A DNA stretch of 64,000 nt from Pseudalkalibacillus salsuginis (GCF_021646685.1 NZ_JAKJHW010000007.1:1-64000); one strand, 5' to 3'. Numbered from the stretch's first letter, positions 31,533 to 40,597 are shown. The notes: generated from the sequence alone by a model not told the origin. A program made the numbers and translations.

Positions 31533-32301
31533 TCTTCCACCCCTTATCCTTTTCAAGGTAATTATCGATAATTACGAGAAATTCGTTGAGTTTTTCCAAG
31601 TATGAATAATGCCCTACACCTTTAAGGACAACCAGGCCGGCATCCGGAATCGCCTTCTCCATGATCTTCGCATCTTCCACAGGAGTCGCAGTATCATTTT
31701 CTCCCCAGATCAATAGCGTCGGTGCCTTGATCTCCGGCATGAAACGCTGCAAGTCTTCATTGACGACTTTTACCATCGTCTGCTGCATGACACCGGATGC
31801 ATTTTTATAATCTGCAGAACCAAGCTTACCCTTCACCTTCGTCAATATTTCTTCTTTATAGTTGCGTAGACCAGGAAGGTTCAGAAGATTTTTAAAGAAT
31901 TTATACGTATAGACTTTGTAATAATAGCTGAATTTACGCCTCGGTTTTACCCCGGCACTATCGACTAGAATGATTTTATGGACCTTATTGTGTGCGGCAT
32001 AACGAATGGACACTCTTCCACCAAAAGAATGTCCTACTAAAATTGGATCTTCTATGTTCAAATCATTGATGAATCGGGAAAGCATGTTCGTGTATGCTTC
32101 TACATCCCAAGCTTCCGGTGGCTCCTGGCTCTCACCGAAGCCGGGAAAATCAATGGAGTATACTTTAAAATGCTTTTCTAAAAAGTTATGGACAGGTTCG
32201 AAACTCTTCAAGCTCGTTCCCCAGCCATGCAGTAAAAGGATGCTTCGCCCTTCCCCTGATACTCGGTAGTTGACGCTTACGCCCCCAATATCTATTTTCA
32301 T
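31525..32301 (-). CDS. Alpha/beta hydrolase
   Basis: A 258-residue alpha/beta-fold hydrolase. Oxyanion LLHGWGTS, nucleophile elbow GHSFGG (Ser near residue 92), Asp in WGENDTATP and His in GVGHYSYLE complete the triad. It resembles esterase/peroxidase-type single-domain hydrolases; substrate unknown. GTAAGGAGCG precedes the ATG. It is the first gene of the operon hydrolase-murF-ddl, so an envelope-related substrate is possible. Confidence 0.88.
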   Translation of the reverse strand: MKIDIGGVSVNYRVSGEGRSILLLHGWGTSLKSFEPVHNFLEKHFKVYSIDFPGFGESQEPPEAWDVEAYTNMLSRFINDLNIEDPILVGHSFGGRVSIRYAAHNKVHKIILVDSAGVKPRRKFSYYYKVYTYKFFKNLLNLPGLRNYKEEILTKVKGKLGSADYKNASGVMQQTMVKVVNEDLQRFMPEIKAPTLLIWGENDTATPVEDAKIMEKAIPDAGLVVLKGVGHYSYLEKLNEFLVIIDNYLEKDKGWKNA

Positions 32302-32629
32302 TGATGAAAACGCTCCTTACAACGAATTTATAATTAGTCATTTTTATTTACGTCATCTTATTTATATTATCATACCTTCAGCTTTCGATGACATTCCAAT
32401 TACCGATTTTCCGCCTAATCACAATATATTTCAATATCCTAAAAAGTGATCCCCAAAACCGATGATCTATATATTCGTTTTACATCTCATTTTCATTCTA
32501 TATTGTTCGTTCAGATAGTGTCATTTAGGTATGTTTCCTATTTAACTGCAAGGGAATGGAAATATTTTTTAGAACAAGTTCATCTTGTTTTTTGCCCTCA
32601 ACTGTCCATATGAACCGTTCATAAATGTT
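32302..32629. other. Divergent AT-rich intergenic region
   Basis: It separates the wall operon (- strand) from the small basic protein gene (+ strand). Apart from the extended -10 listed next, I see no clear structure and no ORF. Confidence 0.5.
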
Positions 32630-32638
32630 TGGTATAAT
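32630..32638 (+). promoter_or_regulatory. Extended -10 promoter
   Basis: TGGTATAAT (TG-N-TATAAT) lies 29 bases before the start of the small basic protein gene. No good -35 box is visible, which is common for extended -10 promoters. Confidence 0.6.
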
Positions 32639-32667
32639 AGAAGAATCTAAATGAAGGAGTGAAGACT

Positions 32668-32892
32668 ATGAGTAAAAGCAACGCTTGGAAAAAGCGGAGA
32701 AAGCTGGAGCGTGAAGGCAGACGGAATCCAGGATGGAACCGTAGCGATTTTGCATTGATGGACTTGAGGACACGCAAGACGAAAACGAAGAAAGATAAAC
32801 TGAATCAGCAGAAACATAAGGACCGATTATCTGACCGTCACTACGATCATGATAACGGCCTTTTGTATACTTCAACCGGCTCTTTTATGTGA
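32668..32892 (+). CDS. Small basic hypothetical protein
   Basis: A 74-residue, highly basic protein beginning MSKSNAWKKRRKLEREGRR, with NPGWNRSDFALMDLRTRKTK and a His/Asp-rich end. It is likely to bind nucleic acid or ribosomes by charge, but I know no function. ATG 32668 has GGAG eight bases upstream; a further ATG nine bases up lacks a site. Preceded by an extended -10 promoter. Confidence 0.7.
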   Translation: MSKSNAWKKRRKLEREGRRNPGWNRSDFALMDLRTRKTKTKKDKLNQQKHKDRLSDRHYDHDNGLLYTSTGSFM

Positions 32893-32899
32893 TCTAAAA

Positions 32900-33232
32900 T
32901 CAATCAAAAGTGATGGTCCCTTCTCTTTCTAGCTCGTAAAATCTTCCTGCATACCCCAACACCTTAATATGGAATCGATCGCCTTCAAATTCTGCTTCCA
33001 TTTCATAGACACAGACCAGACCAAAATCACGTCCATAAGTTGAACCATCTAAAATCTTGTCTTTTTCACTCAACTTATCGAAAAATTTTTCATCATTCAT
33101 GGTAACTCCATATTTCGAATAAGCATAATCATCAAATTCAGAACTATCTGGTACTGATTCTTTCAAGGAAAAGTAAATTAATGCAAGGACTATTAAAGAA
33201 GAAAACAGCCATGACTTCCAGTGCTTCCTCAT
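32900..33232 (-). CDS. Hypothetical protein with one membrane anchor
   Basis: A 110-residue protein with a single N-terminal membrane segment (WLFSSLIVLALIYFSL) and an acidic extracytoplasmic part with a short beta-rich end (FHIKVLGYAGRFYELEREGTITFD). No family recognised. The ribosome binding site is weak. It follows the small membrane ORF at 33282-33437 by about 50 bases. Confidence 0.6.
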   Translation of the reverse strand: MRKHWKSWLFSSLIVLALIYFSLKESVPDSSEFDDYAYSKYGVTMNDEKFFDKLSEKDKILDGSTYGRDFGLVCVYEMEAEFEGDRFHIKVLGYAGRFYELEREGTITFD

Positions 33233-33281
33233 TTATGAACATCTTTTTCTTATTCTGCCTTCGAATTCTCTTTTTCAACGT

Positions 33282-33437
33282 TTAAAAAGAGATAAACACA
33301 CATGCAACTACGACTAGCATCACAATGCCTAAGTAGCGTAACATTTCATAAAATGTACCTATGTAACTGGATTTTTGAGGGTAAACGATCAGAATAAAGA
33401 AAAACGAAAGGACAAAGCTATAAACGCCACATTTCAC
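33282..33437 (-). CDS. Small two-helix membrane ORF, 51 codons
   Basis: Opens at GTG 33437 (MKCGVYSFVLSFFFILIVYP) and has two hydrophobic segments separated by QKSSYIGTFYEMLRY. The ribosome binding site is poor (GGA ten bases up); in this frame the reading extends upstream through GAYFGKNL without a better start. It lies in the gap between the HAD gene and the anchored hypothetical gene, all on the - strand. Confidence 0.45.
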   Translation of the reverse strand: MKCGVYSFVLSFFFILIVYPQKSSYIGTFYEMLRYLGIVMLVVVACVFISF

Positions 33438-33463
33438 TAAATTTTTTCCAAAGTAAGCACCTC

Positions 33464-33976
33464 TTACATATATCTAAGTACTTCTGTAATATTTTGAATT
33501 TGCGTTATTTCACGCAATTCTTCTGAATTATCTTCAGTAATCCAATATCCTTTTATACCAACAGTACATGCTAATTCCATATCACATTCTGAATCTCCTA
33601 TGATGATAGAACTTTTCAAATCAATGGAAGGATAGCTTGTTGTTGCTTGATCAATCATACCCTGGTTTGGTTTTATACAAGAAAAGCCTTCACTTCTGCT
33701 ATGTGGGCAGAAAAAGATATCAAGCACAAAAACTCCAGAATCTTTCAATACCTTCAGCATTTCGTTAGTGATGTTTTCGTATTGCTTTTTTGTAATAATT
33801 CTCTCATTAATCAAATACTGGTTGGTAATGATGATGATTTCATATCCCCGGTCTTGAACCTCTTTCATGGTCTCGATCGAACCATCAATGAATTCTGGAG
33901 TATGGATTTTGCTCCACTCATGGTCCGGGTAGTCGCGGATAATCGTTCCGTCCCGATCGAAGAACGCAACTTTCAT
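33464..33976 (-). CDS. HAD-IIIA family phosphatase
   Basis: A 170-residue HAD hydrolase. Motif I FFDRDGTIIRDYP (nucleophile Asp near 7, acid/base Asp near 9), motif II IIITNQ, motif III with KPNQGMI and motif IV IIGDSECDMELA. The pattern matches the GmhB/histidinol-phosphatase type, which in many members has a zinc loop; only FFCPH is seen, so zinc is uncertain. The phosphate substrate is unknown. GGGAGAGGATTAA precedes the start. Confidence 0.88.
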   Translation of the reverse strand: MKVAFFDRDGTIIRDYPDHEWSKIHTPEFIDGSIETMKEVQDRGYEIIIITNQYLINERIITKKQYENITNEMLKVLKDSGVFVLDIFFCPHSRSEGFSCIKPNQGMIDQATTSYPSIDLKSSIIIGDSECDMELACTVGIKGYWITEDNSEELREITQIQNITEVLRYM

Positions 33977-34027
33977 TTAATCCTCTCCCAAGTGCAATTT
34001 TCAATGTGCCAAATCAAAATATACTCT

Positions 34028-35656
34028 CTAGCTTCCCAATTTTCGCCTTTCCTCGTCTATTCTTTCTACATCTATTCGTTGAAACAATGGTTCAATCCTT
34101 TTTAGACGTAGCGATTGGAGTTCGACATATTCCCAGGATGGTGCTTCTAGAGCTAATAATTCTTGAATTTTACTAGATGAAAAAGGCAGGAATGGCAATA
34201 AGAGATTGGATAGATTTACGATGATCTGCGTGCACGTGTTCAGCGTTATGGCACACCCTGCAGGATCTTCGCTCACCTGTTTCCAGGGCTGCTGTTCGTC
34301 GAAATACTTGTTGCTGGTCCGGATGAGTTCGAATATCGTTTCCAGTCCTCGTTTGAATTCTCCTTTTTCAATATGAGTCTCTACTACTTCGTAGGTCTGT
34401 TTCACTTTTTCAAGGATTAATGATTCCGGAACTGCCTCAGGGACGATTCCATCAAATGATTTTTCAACGAATTTCAGTGTCCTGTTGACGAAGTTCCCAT
34501 ATGCTCCGAGTAGTTCACTGTTATGGCTGTAGATGAATTCGCGCCATGAAAAATCAGCATCTCTTTGCTCTGGACCATTGATCGTAAGAAAATAACGGAT
34601 TGAATCTGGATGATAATCTTTCAAAAGATCAGGCACCCATACCGCCCAGTTACGGCTTGTCGACAGCTTCTTCTTTTCGATCGTCAGATATTCACTTGAA
34701 ATGATATGGTCTGGCAGTTTCAATTCCCCGAGCCCTGACAGAATCGCCGGCCAAATGATCGAATGGAACGGTATATTATCTTTTCCATGTACATAATAGG
34801 ATTTTGTTTGTGCTTCTCCCCAAAATGTTTTCCAGTCTTTCTCCTGAAGCTCGGCCCACTTTTTGCTCGCCGTCAAATATCCGCTTACAGCCTCAATCCA
34901 TACATAAATCTTTTTATCTTTAAAACCTTCAAGCGGAACATCCACACCAAGCTCAATATCTCTTGTCGCCGCACGGTCTATTAATCCTTCAGATAAATAG
35001 CGTTTCGTAAGGTGGATTGCATTCGGTCGCCAGCCATCTTCTTTTTCAGCTTTTTGTACAAGTTCTTCAAGCTTTTTTTGGAATTTTTTCAATGCAAAAT
35101 AGAAATGCTCCGTTACTTTTACAATCGGTTTGTTGCCACATAACTTACAAGTCGGCTCCACCAAATCTGCTGGATCTAAGATCGTCGAGCAATGATCACA
35201 CTGATCACCTCTCGCAGACTCGCCGCACACCGGACAAAAACCTTCTACATAACGGTCCGGTAAAAACTGGCGATCTGTTTCACAATAGCTCTGCTCCACC
35301 TTCTTTTTATAGAGGTATCCATTTTCCAGTAGTGACTTGAAAATATACTGCACTTCCTGATGGTGAAAAGGGTCATCAGTGCGGTTGTATAGATCATATG
35401 AAAAACCGAGCTCACGGAATGACTTTTCGAATTCCTTATGGTAGCGGTCTGTGATCTCTTTTGGTGAAACCCCTTCCTGCCTGGCACGGATGGCTATCGG
35501 TGTGCCGTTACAATCGCTCCCTGAAACATAAAGCACATTCTCCCCTTTCAACCTGTAATAACGAGCCAGTATATCCCCCGGCAACAGACTCGAAATATGA
35601 CCCAAATGCAGAGATCCATTCGCATATGGCCAAGCTCCTCCAATATAAATGTTCAT
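34028..35656 (-). CDS. metG: Methionine--tRNA ligase, second type
   Basis: About 542 residues. HIGH motif HLGHIS; a CP domain with two Cys-rich knuckles ([16 protein letters not shown] and CKLCGNKP) for zinc; the KMSKS loop reads KKLSTSRNW. There is no C-terminal tRNA-binding (Trbp111-like) domain, unlike the main Bacillus MetS. These traits point to the bacterial/archaeal MetG1-like type, often a second copy. ATG 35656 has AGGAGG eight bases upstream (an ATG six bases earlier is too close). A T-box leader with a Met specifier precedes it. Confidence 0.9.
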   Translation of the reverse strand: MNIYIGGAWPYANGSLHLGHISSLLPGDILARYYRLKGENVLYVSGSDCNGTPIAIRARQEGVSPKEITDRYHKEFEKSFRELGFSYDLYNRTDDPFHHQEVQYIFKSLLENGYLYKKKVEQSYCETDRQFLPDRYVEGFCPVCGESARGDQCDHCSTILDPADLVEPTCKLCGNKPIVKVTEHFYFALKKFQKKLEELVQKAEKEDGWRPNAIHLTKRYLSEGLIDRAATRDIELGVDVPLEGFKDKKIYVWIEAVSGYLTASKKWAELQEKDWKTFWGEAQTKSYYVHGKDNIPFHSIIWPAILSGLGELKLPDHIISSEYLTIEKKKLSTSRNWAVWVPDLLKDYHPDSIRYFLTINGPEQRDADFSWREFIYSHNSELLGAYGNFVNRTLKFVEKSFDGIVPEAVPESLILEKVKQTYEVVETHIEKGEFKRGLETIFELIRTSNKYFDEQQPWKQVSEDPAGCAITLNTCTQIIVNLSNLLLPFLPFSSSKIQELLALEAPSWEYVELQSLRLKRIEPLFQRIDVERIDEERRKLGS

Positions 35657-35698
35657 GTTCATTTCCTCCTTTTTATTAAATCTCAGTGTGAAAAGCGG

Positions 35699-35824
35699 TT
35701 TGTCGCAATACTTCTTGAATTTGTCGCGATTTTCGGGACTCTTGTCGTGATTTTCTTCATTCTTGTCTTGATTTTCTGGTTTTGTGTCGTAATAAAATGA
35801 AAAGTTGTCGTGATTTTACTAAAA
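35699..35824. repeat. 21-bp periodic array 3 (core TTGTCGTGATTTT), within the metG leader
   Basis: GTCG/GTCT cores are at 35702, 35723, 35744, 35765, 35786 and 35808: spacing 21, 21, 21, 21, 22. Units read TTGTCG(C/T)(A/G)AT followed by a variable part. The array sits between the T-box terminator and the metG start codon, so it must be in the metG mRNA (as the complement). Confidence 0.85.
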
Positions 35825-35849
35825 GCCATAGGTGCTGGCCGAAATAAAA

Positions 35850-36145
35850 AATCCCCGCCCGAAGACAATTGTCTAAGGACGGGGATCGATTCCCGTGGTA
35901 CCACCTTTTTTCACTGACCGTTCACACGATCAGCCTCATGAAGTACGGAGTGATCGACTGCACACTCTTATACTCTGGCATTTTTAACGGACGCCAAACC
36001 CCGTCACAGCTTACTGGTGCACACGCAGCACGTTCAAAGTGAGATTCAAAGGCCATTTTCAATTCGCCGTTCAACACTTCTTTTCAGAATACCGAAGCTC
36101 TCTATGGATAAACGCACGAACCTACTTTCCTCATCAAAATCGGTA
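35850..36145 (-). promoter_or_regulatory. T-box riboswitch (Met specifier) of metG
   Basis: On the - strand: stem I begins around GATGAGGAAAGTAGG; the specifier region GAATTGAAAATGGCC offers ATG, a methionine codon; the T-box sequence GGTGGTACCACGGG lies at about 35902-35889; the terminator stem ATCCCCGTCC/GGGCGGGGAT with T6 ends near 35850. Uncharged tRNA-Met would pair and favour the antiterminator. A TATAAT lies upstream near 36150. Confidence 0.93.
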
Positions 36146-36252
36146 ACATTATATTTTTCGTTATTATTACAGAATAGTGTGAAAATGTAAAGTGGGTTTT
36201 TGCTGAGTCTTTACCTCAAAAGACTTACCTGAGTACCTCGTCTTTCGAATAA

Positions 36253-36284
36253 ATAAAAAAACAAATAACCCTCTAACCAGAGGG
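36253..36284 (-). terminator. Terminator of the 82-codon hypothetical gene
   Basis: On the - strand CCCTCT/AGAGGG with a four-base loop (36284-36269), followed by a T-rich run (TTATTTGTTTTTTT). Confidence 0.75.
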
Positions 36285-36288
36285 CTGA

Positions 36289-36537
36289 TCATTCTATCAT
36301 ACATTTTTGACATGGGATCTCTTTGAAGGCTGGTTCTTGAGAATTCCAATATTGGACCCAGTAAAAGCTTCCATTTGATCCGTTGTTTGTGATGACCTTC
36401 TGTACAAAGCTTTCCTCTTTTATCCAGTTGCATTGGACCGAATGTACTTTCGTCGAGCTCGTGTCCAAAACAATAAAATAACCCGTACCTTGTCGCTTAA
36501 TGTGCTGGAAATCATTTAAGTGCTTGACAAGCCTCAT
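36289..36537 (-). CDS. Hypothetical protein, small
   Basis: An 82-residue protein (MRLVKHLNDFQHIK...) ending with a CQKCMIE Cys pair. A central part (YFIVLDTSSTKVHSVQCNWI) looks beta-rich. I do not recognise the family. ATG 36537 follows GGTGGTGACGAG. It has its own terminator and lies upstream of the T-box gene on the same strand. Confidence 0.6.
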   Translation of the reverse strand: MRLVKHLNDFQHIKRQGTGYFIVLDTSSTKVHSVQCNWIKEESFVQKVITNNGSNGSFYWVQYWNSQEPAFKEIPCQKCMIE

Positions 36538-36635
36538 CTCGTCACCACCTAACAATGGATTTACAAAACTAATGGTAGTATTCCCTATTCTTGTCGAAAA
36601 TCCTTTATTTTCAAAAAAATAAAGGAATTCTTTTT

Positions 36636-37007
36636 TTAGTACAATTTACGATCGATTTTAGTTCGATAAGAGTGGAAGGCTGACGATTCGCTGATCTTCC
36701 GCTTTTCCATCAAGCTATTGAAACGGATGATCTTTTCATTCAGGCGTTTGTTGAGCTCTGTTCTTTCCATGTCATCCCGGCATACAGCAATCAATTCTTC
36801 CAGCGTGACCATGTCCTTTTTCAACTGGACTTCAGGAGGTATGAACCCACTGTTTTTCAATATTTTATAACTGATACGAAGTTCATCCGAAACACCTGCA
36901 AGGTCGTCCTTCGGAAGAGGCTTCCCTTTTCCAGGCAAGTTATCGAATTCTCCCTTTTGCAAAGCCGCTCTGATCTTTTCTTCTGCAATACCCGCTGAAA
37001 AGTCCAT
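36636..37007 (-). CDS. DUF1992 (DnaJ-related) family protein
   Basis: A 123-residue DUF1992 protein. Signature: EEKIRAALQKGEFDNLPGKGKPLP, then YKILKNSGFIPPEVQLKK and a helical C-terminal part (LNKRLNEKIIRFN). Family members are annotated as DnaJ-homologue-like, but no function is proven. GAGGTGATAAC precedes the ATG. Monocistronic as far as seen. Confidence 0.85.
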   Translation of the reverse strand: MDFSAGIAEEKIRAALQKGEFDNLPGKGKPLPKDDLAGVSDELRISYKILKNSGFIPPEVQLKKDMVTLEELIAVCRDDMERTELNKRLNEKIIRFNSLMEKRKISESSAFHSYRTKIDRKLY

Positions 37008-37117
37008 GTTATCACCTCACTGAATTTATACTTCTAGTTTACCAAATAATGACTTTATAAACCGTAAAAAAAGCGAAAAGATGCTGAACCTTTGGGACAG
37101 TCCAGCTTGCCCTACTA

Positions 37118-37360
37118 CTATTCCATCTTTTTCCTGGAATTAAACACAATGGACCTTTTAGGAAGAAGGATTAAAAAACACTCAAAAGAAAACTGCTGAG
37201 TGTTACCGTAGTGGCTCCGGGTGTTGCTGCAGAGTTGTTTTGTTTCATGATCATCGTAGCCTATAACAACTGCGGTCAATTCTTCATTCTGTTCATTGAA
37301 AGTTTGCGTCATCCCTGCCGAAAAGAAGCTGCCAGAGAAATATAAGATATTCGTTTCCAT
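37118..37360 (-). CDS. Possible small protein, uncertain
   Basis: ATG 37360 (METNILYFSGSFFSAGMTQ) begins like a real coding region, and the early FFSAGMT stretch recalls tubby-like Bacillus proteins, but the last third (CFLILLPKRSIVFNSRKKME) looks like chance sequence. The start has only GAGTG upstream. It may be a shortened or frame-damaged gene. Confidence 0.35.
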   Translation of the reverse strand: METNILYFSGSFFSAGMTQTFNEQNEELTAVVIGYDDHETKQLCSNTRSHYGNTQQFSFECFLILLPKRSIVFNSRKKME

Positions 37361-37412
37361 CAAAATCACTCTGTTAACGTATACGATGAAGTTTGGATAA
37401 GGTTTCTAATGG

Positions 37413-38123
37413 CTAATGTGTCAGCTTATAGATCTCCTCTAAAACGGGCATTTCTTCTTTTTCCTTATCGGTCACATGATCCCAGAGGATGCCGGTCGGT
37501 TTTTCGTAATCACTTTCTGTTTTGATGAATCGCTCATTTGTAGCGATATAATCAACAGTGAGATCATAGGCATCTCTTGGCAGATCATCCGCGACAAGCT
37601 GGGTCTCGTGAATAGTCGTGATAACGGGAACAGCAGGATTGCCAAGTTCTCGAATAATCGCATATTCCCGATCTGCATATCCTTCTCCTTTACCGAGTCT
37701 TCGTCCATCTTGATGGATGGCAACAGAACCAACGATAATCAAGTCGATGGTCGGCATTTCTTTTAGCGGGATGACTTTTCCGTACGTATGGATATGGCTC
37801 AGACTCGCTCCCTTTTTCTCCTCGCCTTCAGGTACCCACTCAGGTTTGACCATGATGAAGCCGTCCTTCAACCGAGGTGTCGGGACAAGCAAGGTCTTCC
37901 TATCGATCAAGATCTGTCTTCGGATCGGGAGCTGCGGTGAATCCGGATTCACCTTGACCACATCCGCTTCTTTATATATATCCATATCGGTGACATAAGA
38001 TGCCGCTTTCTCAGCACCCTTGAAGTTAGGAATCCTTCCCTTCAATGGAAAAGGAAATCGACCCACTTTCTCTTCTGTCATCCGCTCCCATACACGTTTA
38101 CGTATTTCATCCTTCGTTCCCAT
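37413..38123 (-). CDS. 5-formyltetrahydrofolate cyclo-ligase family protein
   Basis: A 236-residue protein of the MTHFS family, which converts 5-formyl-THF to methenyl-THF with ATP. The nucleotide/folate motif is RRLGKGEGYADRE, near the consensus GxRLGxGxGYYDR; LIIVGSVAIHQDG precedes it. At 236 residues it is longer than YqgN (~190) and looks like the second, MTHFS-like branch, so the substrate may differ. CAAGGAGGCAGGGACG precedes the ATG. Confidence 0.8.
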   Translation of the reverse strand: MGTKDEIRKRVWERMTEEKVGRFPFPLKGRIPNFKGAEKAASYVTDMDIYKEADVVKVNPDSPQLPIRRQILIDRKTLLVPTPRLKDGFIMVKPEWVPEGEEKKGASLSHIHTYGKVIPLKEMPTIDLIIVGSVAIHQDGRRLGKGEGYADREYAIIRELGNPAVPVITTIHETQLVADDLPRDAYDLTVDYIATNERFIKTESDYEKPTGILWDHVTDKEKEEMPVLEEIYKLTH

Positions 38124-38454
38124 CGTCCCTGCCTCCTTGTTTATTTTTCAAAGCGTCTCACCGGGGTCCCTATGTAGAACAATCTTCAAAGGATTCTCTA
38201 GCATTTTTGTGAAGCAGTCTTTCCTGTTATCCCGATCTTTATCCGAATAAAGCTTCCCCTGGCTTATTGATGGCCCATTCCCGTACTCGTTTACCAATTT
38301 GAAGTTAAAAATCCTTTAAACCTGCTTTCTTCTATCAAACAATGATTTTATCAAACCATAGCATGCCTCACTTATTTTCTTATTTACAACATTTCTAAAA
38401 TGTGGAACCATTATAGCAAATGGATTCTAGTTCGAAAAAAGTAGGGTGATGGCC
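38124..38454. other. Divergent intergenic region
   Basis: It separates the cyclo-ligase gene from the YwaF-like gene. The one structure that I see is ACATTTCTAAAATGT (38389-38403), a 6-bp-arm palindrome placed 50 bases before the YwaF-like start. No ORF. Confidence 0.4.
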
Positions 38455-39183
38455 ATGTTCGCTCCTGATCAATTGAAAAACTTCGAGCCTTTTTCTACAG
38501 CACATCTGATCGTTATCTCTATAATGATTTTAACGATTCTGCTCATCTATATGTCCAGAAATGAGCTTAGCAGGAACAAGACTGCAAAACAGGTGATCCG
38601 CTGGGGAATTTTCACCATATTGGTTCTCTCAGAGGCAAGCTATCAAATCTGGAGTTTCGCAAATGATGTCTGGGATCCGAGATGGCATCTTCCACTACAG
38701 CTTTGTTCTATCAGTTCATTCGCTATCCTCTTCTTACTGTGGAAACCGAGTGAAGCACGTTTCCAAATCGTCTATTTTTTCGCTCTGATCCCGCCATTTT
38801 TAGCAATCTTGACACCTGATTTGTTGTATGGGACTCCACATTACCGATTCTTTCAGTTTTTCATCCACCATATTACACTTGTTACTGCCGTTTTCTTTTA
38901 CCTGATTGTGGAGAAATATGGCCTTAAACGGTTTGCGGTACCCAAAGCTGCATTGTCCATCAACCTCCTGGCACTTCCAATTTCTTATTTAAACAAACAA
39001 ATCGGAGCGAATTACATGTTTTTAGAAGGTCCTCCTGCAGCGAAAACACCACTCAGCTGGTTTGGAGAAGGATTTTGGTATATTCTCAATCTGGAAATCG
39101 TCATGGTCGTTACCTTCACCTTAACCTATCTGCCATTCCCTTTTATCAGAAAACGAAAAACGGACCTGAAAGCATCCAGATAA
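38455..39183 (+). CDS. YwaF/TIGR02206 family membrane protein
   Basis: A polytopic protein with seven hydrophobic segments and the family features WHLPLQLCSISSFAILFLL, FFQFFIHHITLVTAVFFYLI and NYMFLEGPPAAKTPLSW. The function is unknown. GTG 38446 and ATG 38449 are also in frame; I prefer ATG 38455 (MFAPDQLKNF), with AGGG eight bases upstream. Confidence 0.85.
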   Translation: MFAPDQLKNFEPFSTAHLIVISIMILTILLIYMSRNELSRNKTAKQVIRWGIFTILVLSEASYQIWSFANDVWDPRWHLPLQLCSISSFAILFLLWKPSEARFQIVYFFALIPPFLAILTPDLLYGTPHYRFFQFFIHHITLVTAVFFYLIVEKYGLKRFAVPKAALSINLLALPISYLNKQIGANYMFLEGPPAAKTPLSWFGEGFWYILNLEIVMVVTFTLTYLPFPFIRKRKTDLKASR

Positions 39184-39343
39184 TTAATTTTTAAAGATGT
39201 ATTTGATCGAAAAGCTGTTCCATAAAAACGGCGGAATGTCTATAAAATCGTTTCTCAAGACTTACCGATTGTCTTTCTTTTCAAATGGTACTAAACTTGT
39301 TCTTACAAAAAGTATTTACCACCTTGAATCGAGGTCCTGCTTT

Positions 39344-40285
39344 ATGAACGAGAATCAAACGAAAGAGCAAGTTGCTGGGGTGGCTGCAGGTGCTGGAGCA
39401 TACATACTATGGGGGTTTTTGCCGCTATATTGGAAGCTGATCAACCATGTCCCATCTGAAGAAATTTTAGCCCACCGGATGGTCTGGTCGTTCATTTTCA
39501 TGTTGATTGTTTTAGCCGTTTTAGGAAGGCTAAAGAAGTTCACCCGTGAATTGAAGGAATTGATGGCGAATCGGAAAAAATTATTCGGTCTGATCTTTGC
39601 GGCCATCTTCATCACACTCAACTGGTATACCTATATTTGGGCTGTGAATAACAATCATGTCGTCGATGCAAGTCTCGGTTATTATATCAATCCGCTCGTC
39701 AGTGTCCTATTAGGGGTTATTGTCTTAAAAGAACGCCTTTCTTTCTGGCAAATCATTTCATTCGTACTTGCGGCCGTTGGGGTACTGATCTTAACCCTTC
39801 ATTACGGAAGTATCCCCTGGGTTGCGATTTCATTAGCATTAAGCTTCGGATTGTACGGTTTGTTGAAAAAACTTACCGCTCTTGGGGCCCTTACTGGGCT
39901 GACAATCGAAACGTTGTTCATCACTCCAGTCGCCCTTCTTTATGTAAGTATGTTGGCAGCCAATGGCTCAAGTTCGTTCCAACCAGCAGATCCATTAACG
40001 GTTCTATTATTGGTCGGGGCAGGGGTCGCAACTGCAATTCCATTGTTGTTATTCGCCACTGGAGCAAACCGGATTTCGTTATCGATGATCGGATTCCTTC
40101 AATACATTGCGCCGACCATCATGCTGATTTTGGGAGTATTCCTCTACAATGAGATATTCTCTCAGGTACATCTCATCGCCTTCCTATTTATATGGTTTGC
40201 GTTGAGCATTTTCACCCTTTCAAACACAAGACTGCTCGCACGGTTCGAACCACGGTTAACCAAGGCAAAATCGTATAATGGATGA
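39344..40285 (+). CDS. rarD: EamA family transporter RarD
   Basis: A 313-residue, ten-helix DMT-superfamily permease of the RarD type. Landmarks: GAYILWGFLPLYWKLI, EILAHRMVWSF, NWYTYIWAVNNNHVVDASLGYYINPLVSVLLG, and the second EamA half with GFLQYIAPTIMLILG. The substrate is not established. The frame extends 49 codons upstream of ATG 39344, but that part is unlike the family; GAGGTCC lies nine bases before 39344. Confidence 0.9.
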   Translation: MNENQTKEQVAGVAAGAGAYILWGFLPLYWKLINHVPSEEILAHRMVWSFIFMLIVLAVLGRLKKFTRELKELMANRKKLFGLIFAAIFITLNWYTYIWAVNNNHVVDASLGYYINPLVSVLLGVIVLKERLSFWQIISFVLAAVGVLILTLHYGSIPWVAISLALSFGLYGLLKKLTALGALTGLTIETLFITPVALLYVSMLAANGSSSFQPADPLTVLLLVGAGVATAIPLLLFATGANRISLSMIGFLQYIAPTIMLILGVFLYNEIFSQVHLIAFLFIWFALSIFTLSNTRLLARFEPRLTKAKSYNG

Positions 40286-40597
40286 TACAGAAAAGCCGAA
40301 GTGACCAGCGAAGAAGGTTATTGAAAGTCTTATACTTAGTCTTTAAAAAGCATACACGTCTCCAATGGGCTCCCATAAGTGAAGACCAGCTTACTGTATA
40401 GGATCAAAGAACTGTACGGAGAACGGCTGGAAGAGGAGTTCCCAGCCGTTGATATGGGAATGGAAATGATTGAGCAAGTACTGGTCCGCACCGTTTTTTC
40501 ATGAAGGAATGCACCTTCAAGCAATTCTTGATTTGAAAAAATGCTTGAAAACCGCTAGTTTCACTTCTATGAAAGAAAGCTGATCCTCGCAAGAAAA
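40286..40597. other. Stretch between rarD and thiE with decayed-looking sequence
   Basis: It carries a degenerate match to the dispersed hairpin repeat (about 40315-40352), a possible 41-codon ORF (40379-40504), the inverted repeat AACGGCTGG/CCAGCCGTT (about 40422-40451), and the thiE terminator at its end. Confidence 0.5.
40379..40504 (+). CDS. Possible 41-codon ORF or gene fragment
   Basis: GTG 40379 opens MKTSLLYRIKELYGERLEEE and runs through FPAVDMGMEMIEQVLVRTVFS to TGA. Residue choice looks like real protein (helical, acidic), but the ribosome binding site is poor. It may be a remnant of a longer gene. No family recognised. Confidence 0.3.
   Translation: MKTSLLYRIKELYGERLEEEFPAVDMGMEMIEQVLVRTVFS

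Noticed and set aside
33282-33451. TTG start for the small membrane ORF near 33451
   Set aside because: The run of six A shifts that frame into a stop after three codons.
39197-39343. N-terminal extension of RarD
   Set aside because: The 49 extra residues do not look like a membrane protein start, and a good site precedes the ATG at 39344.
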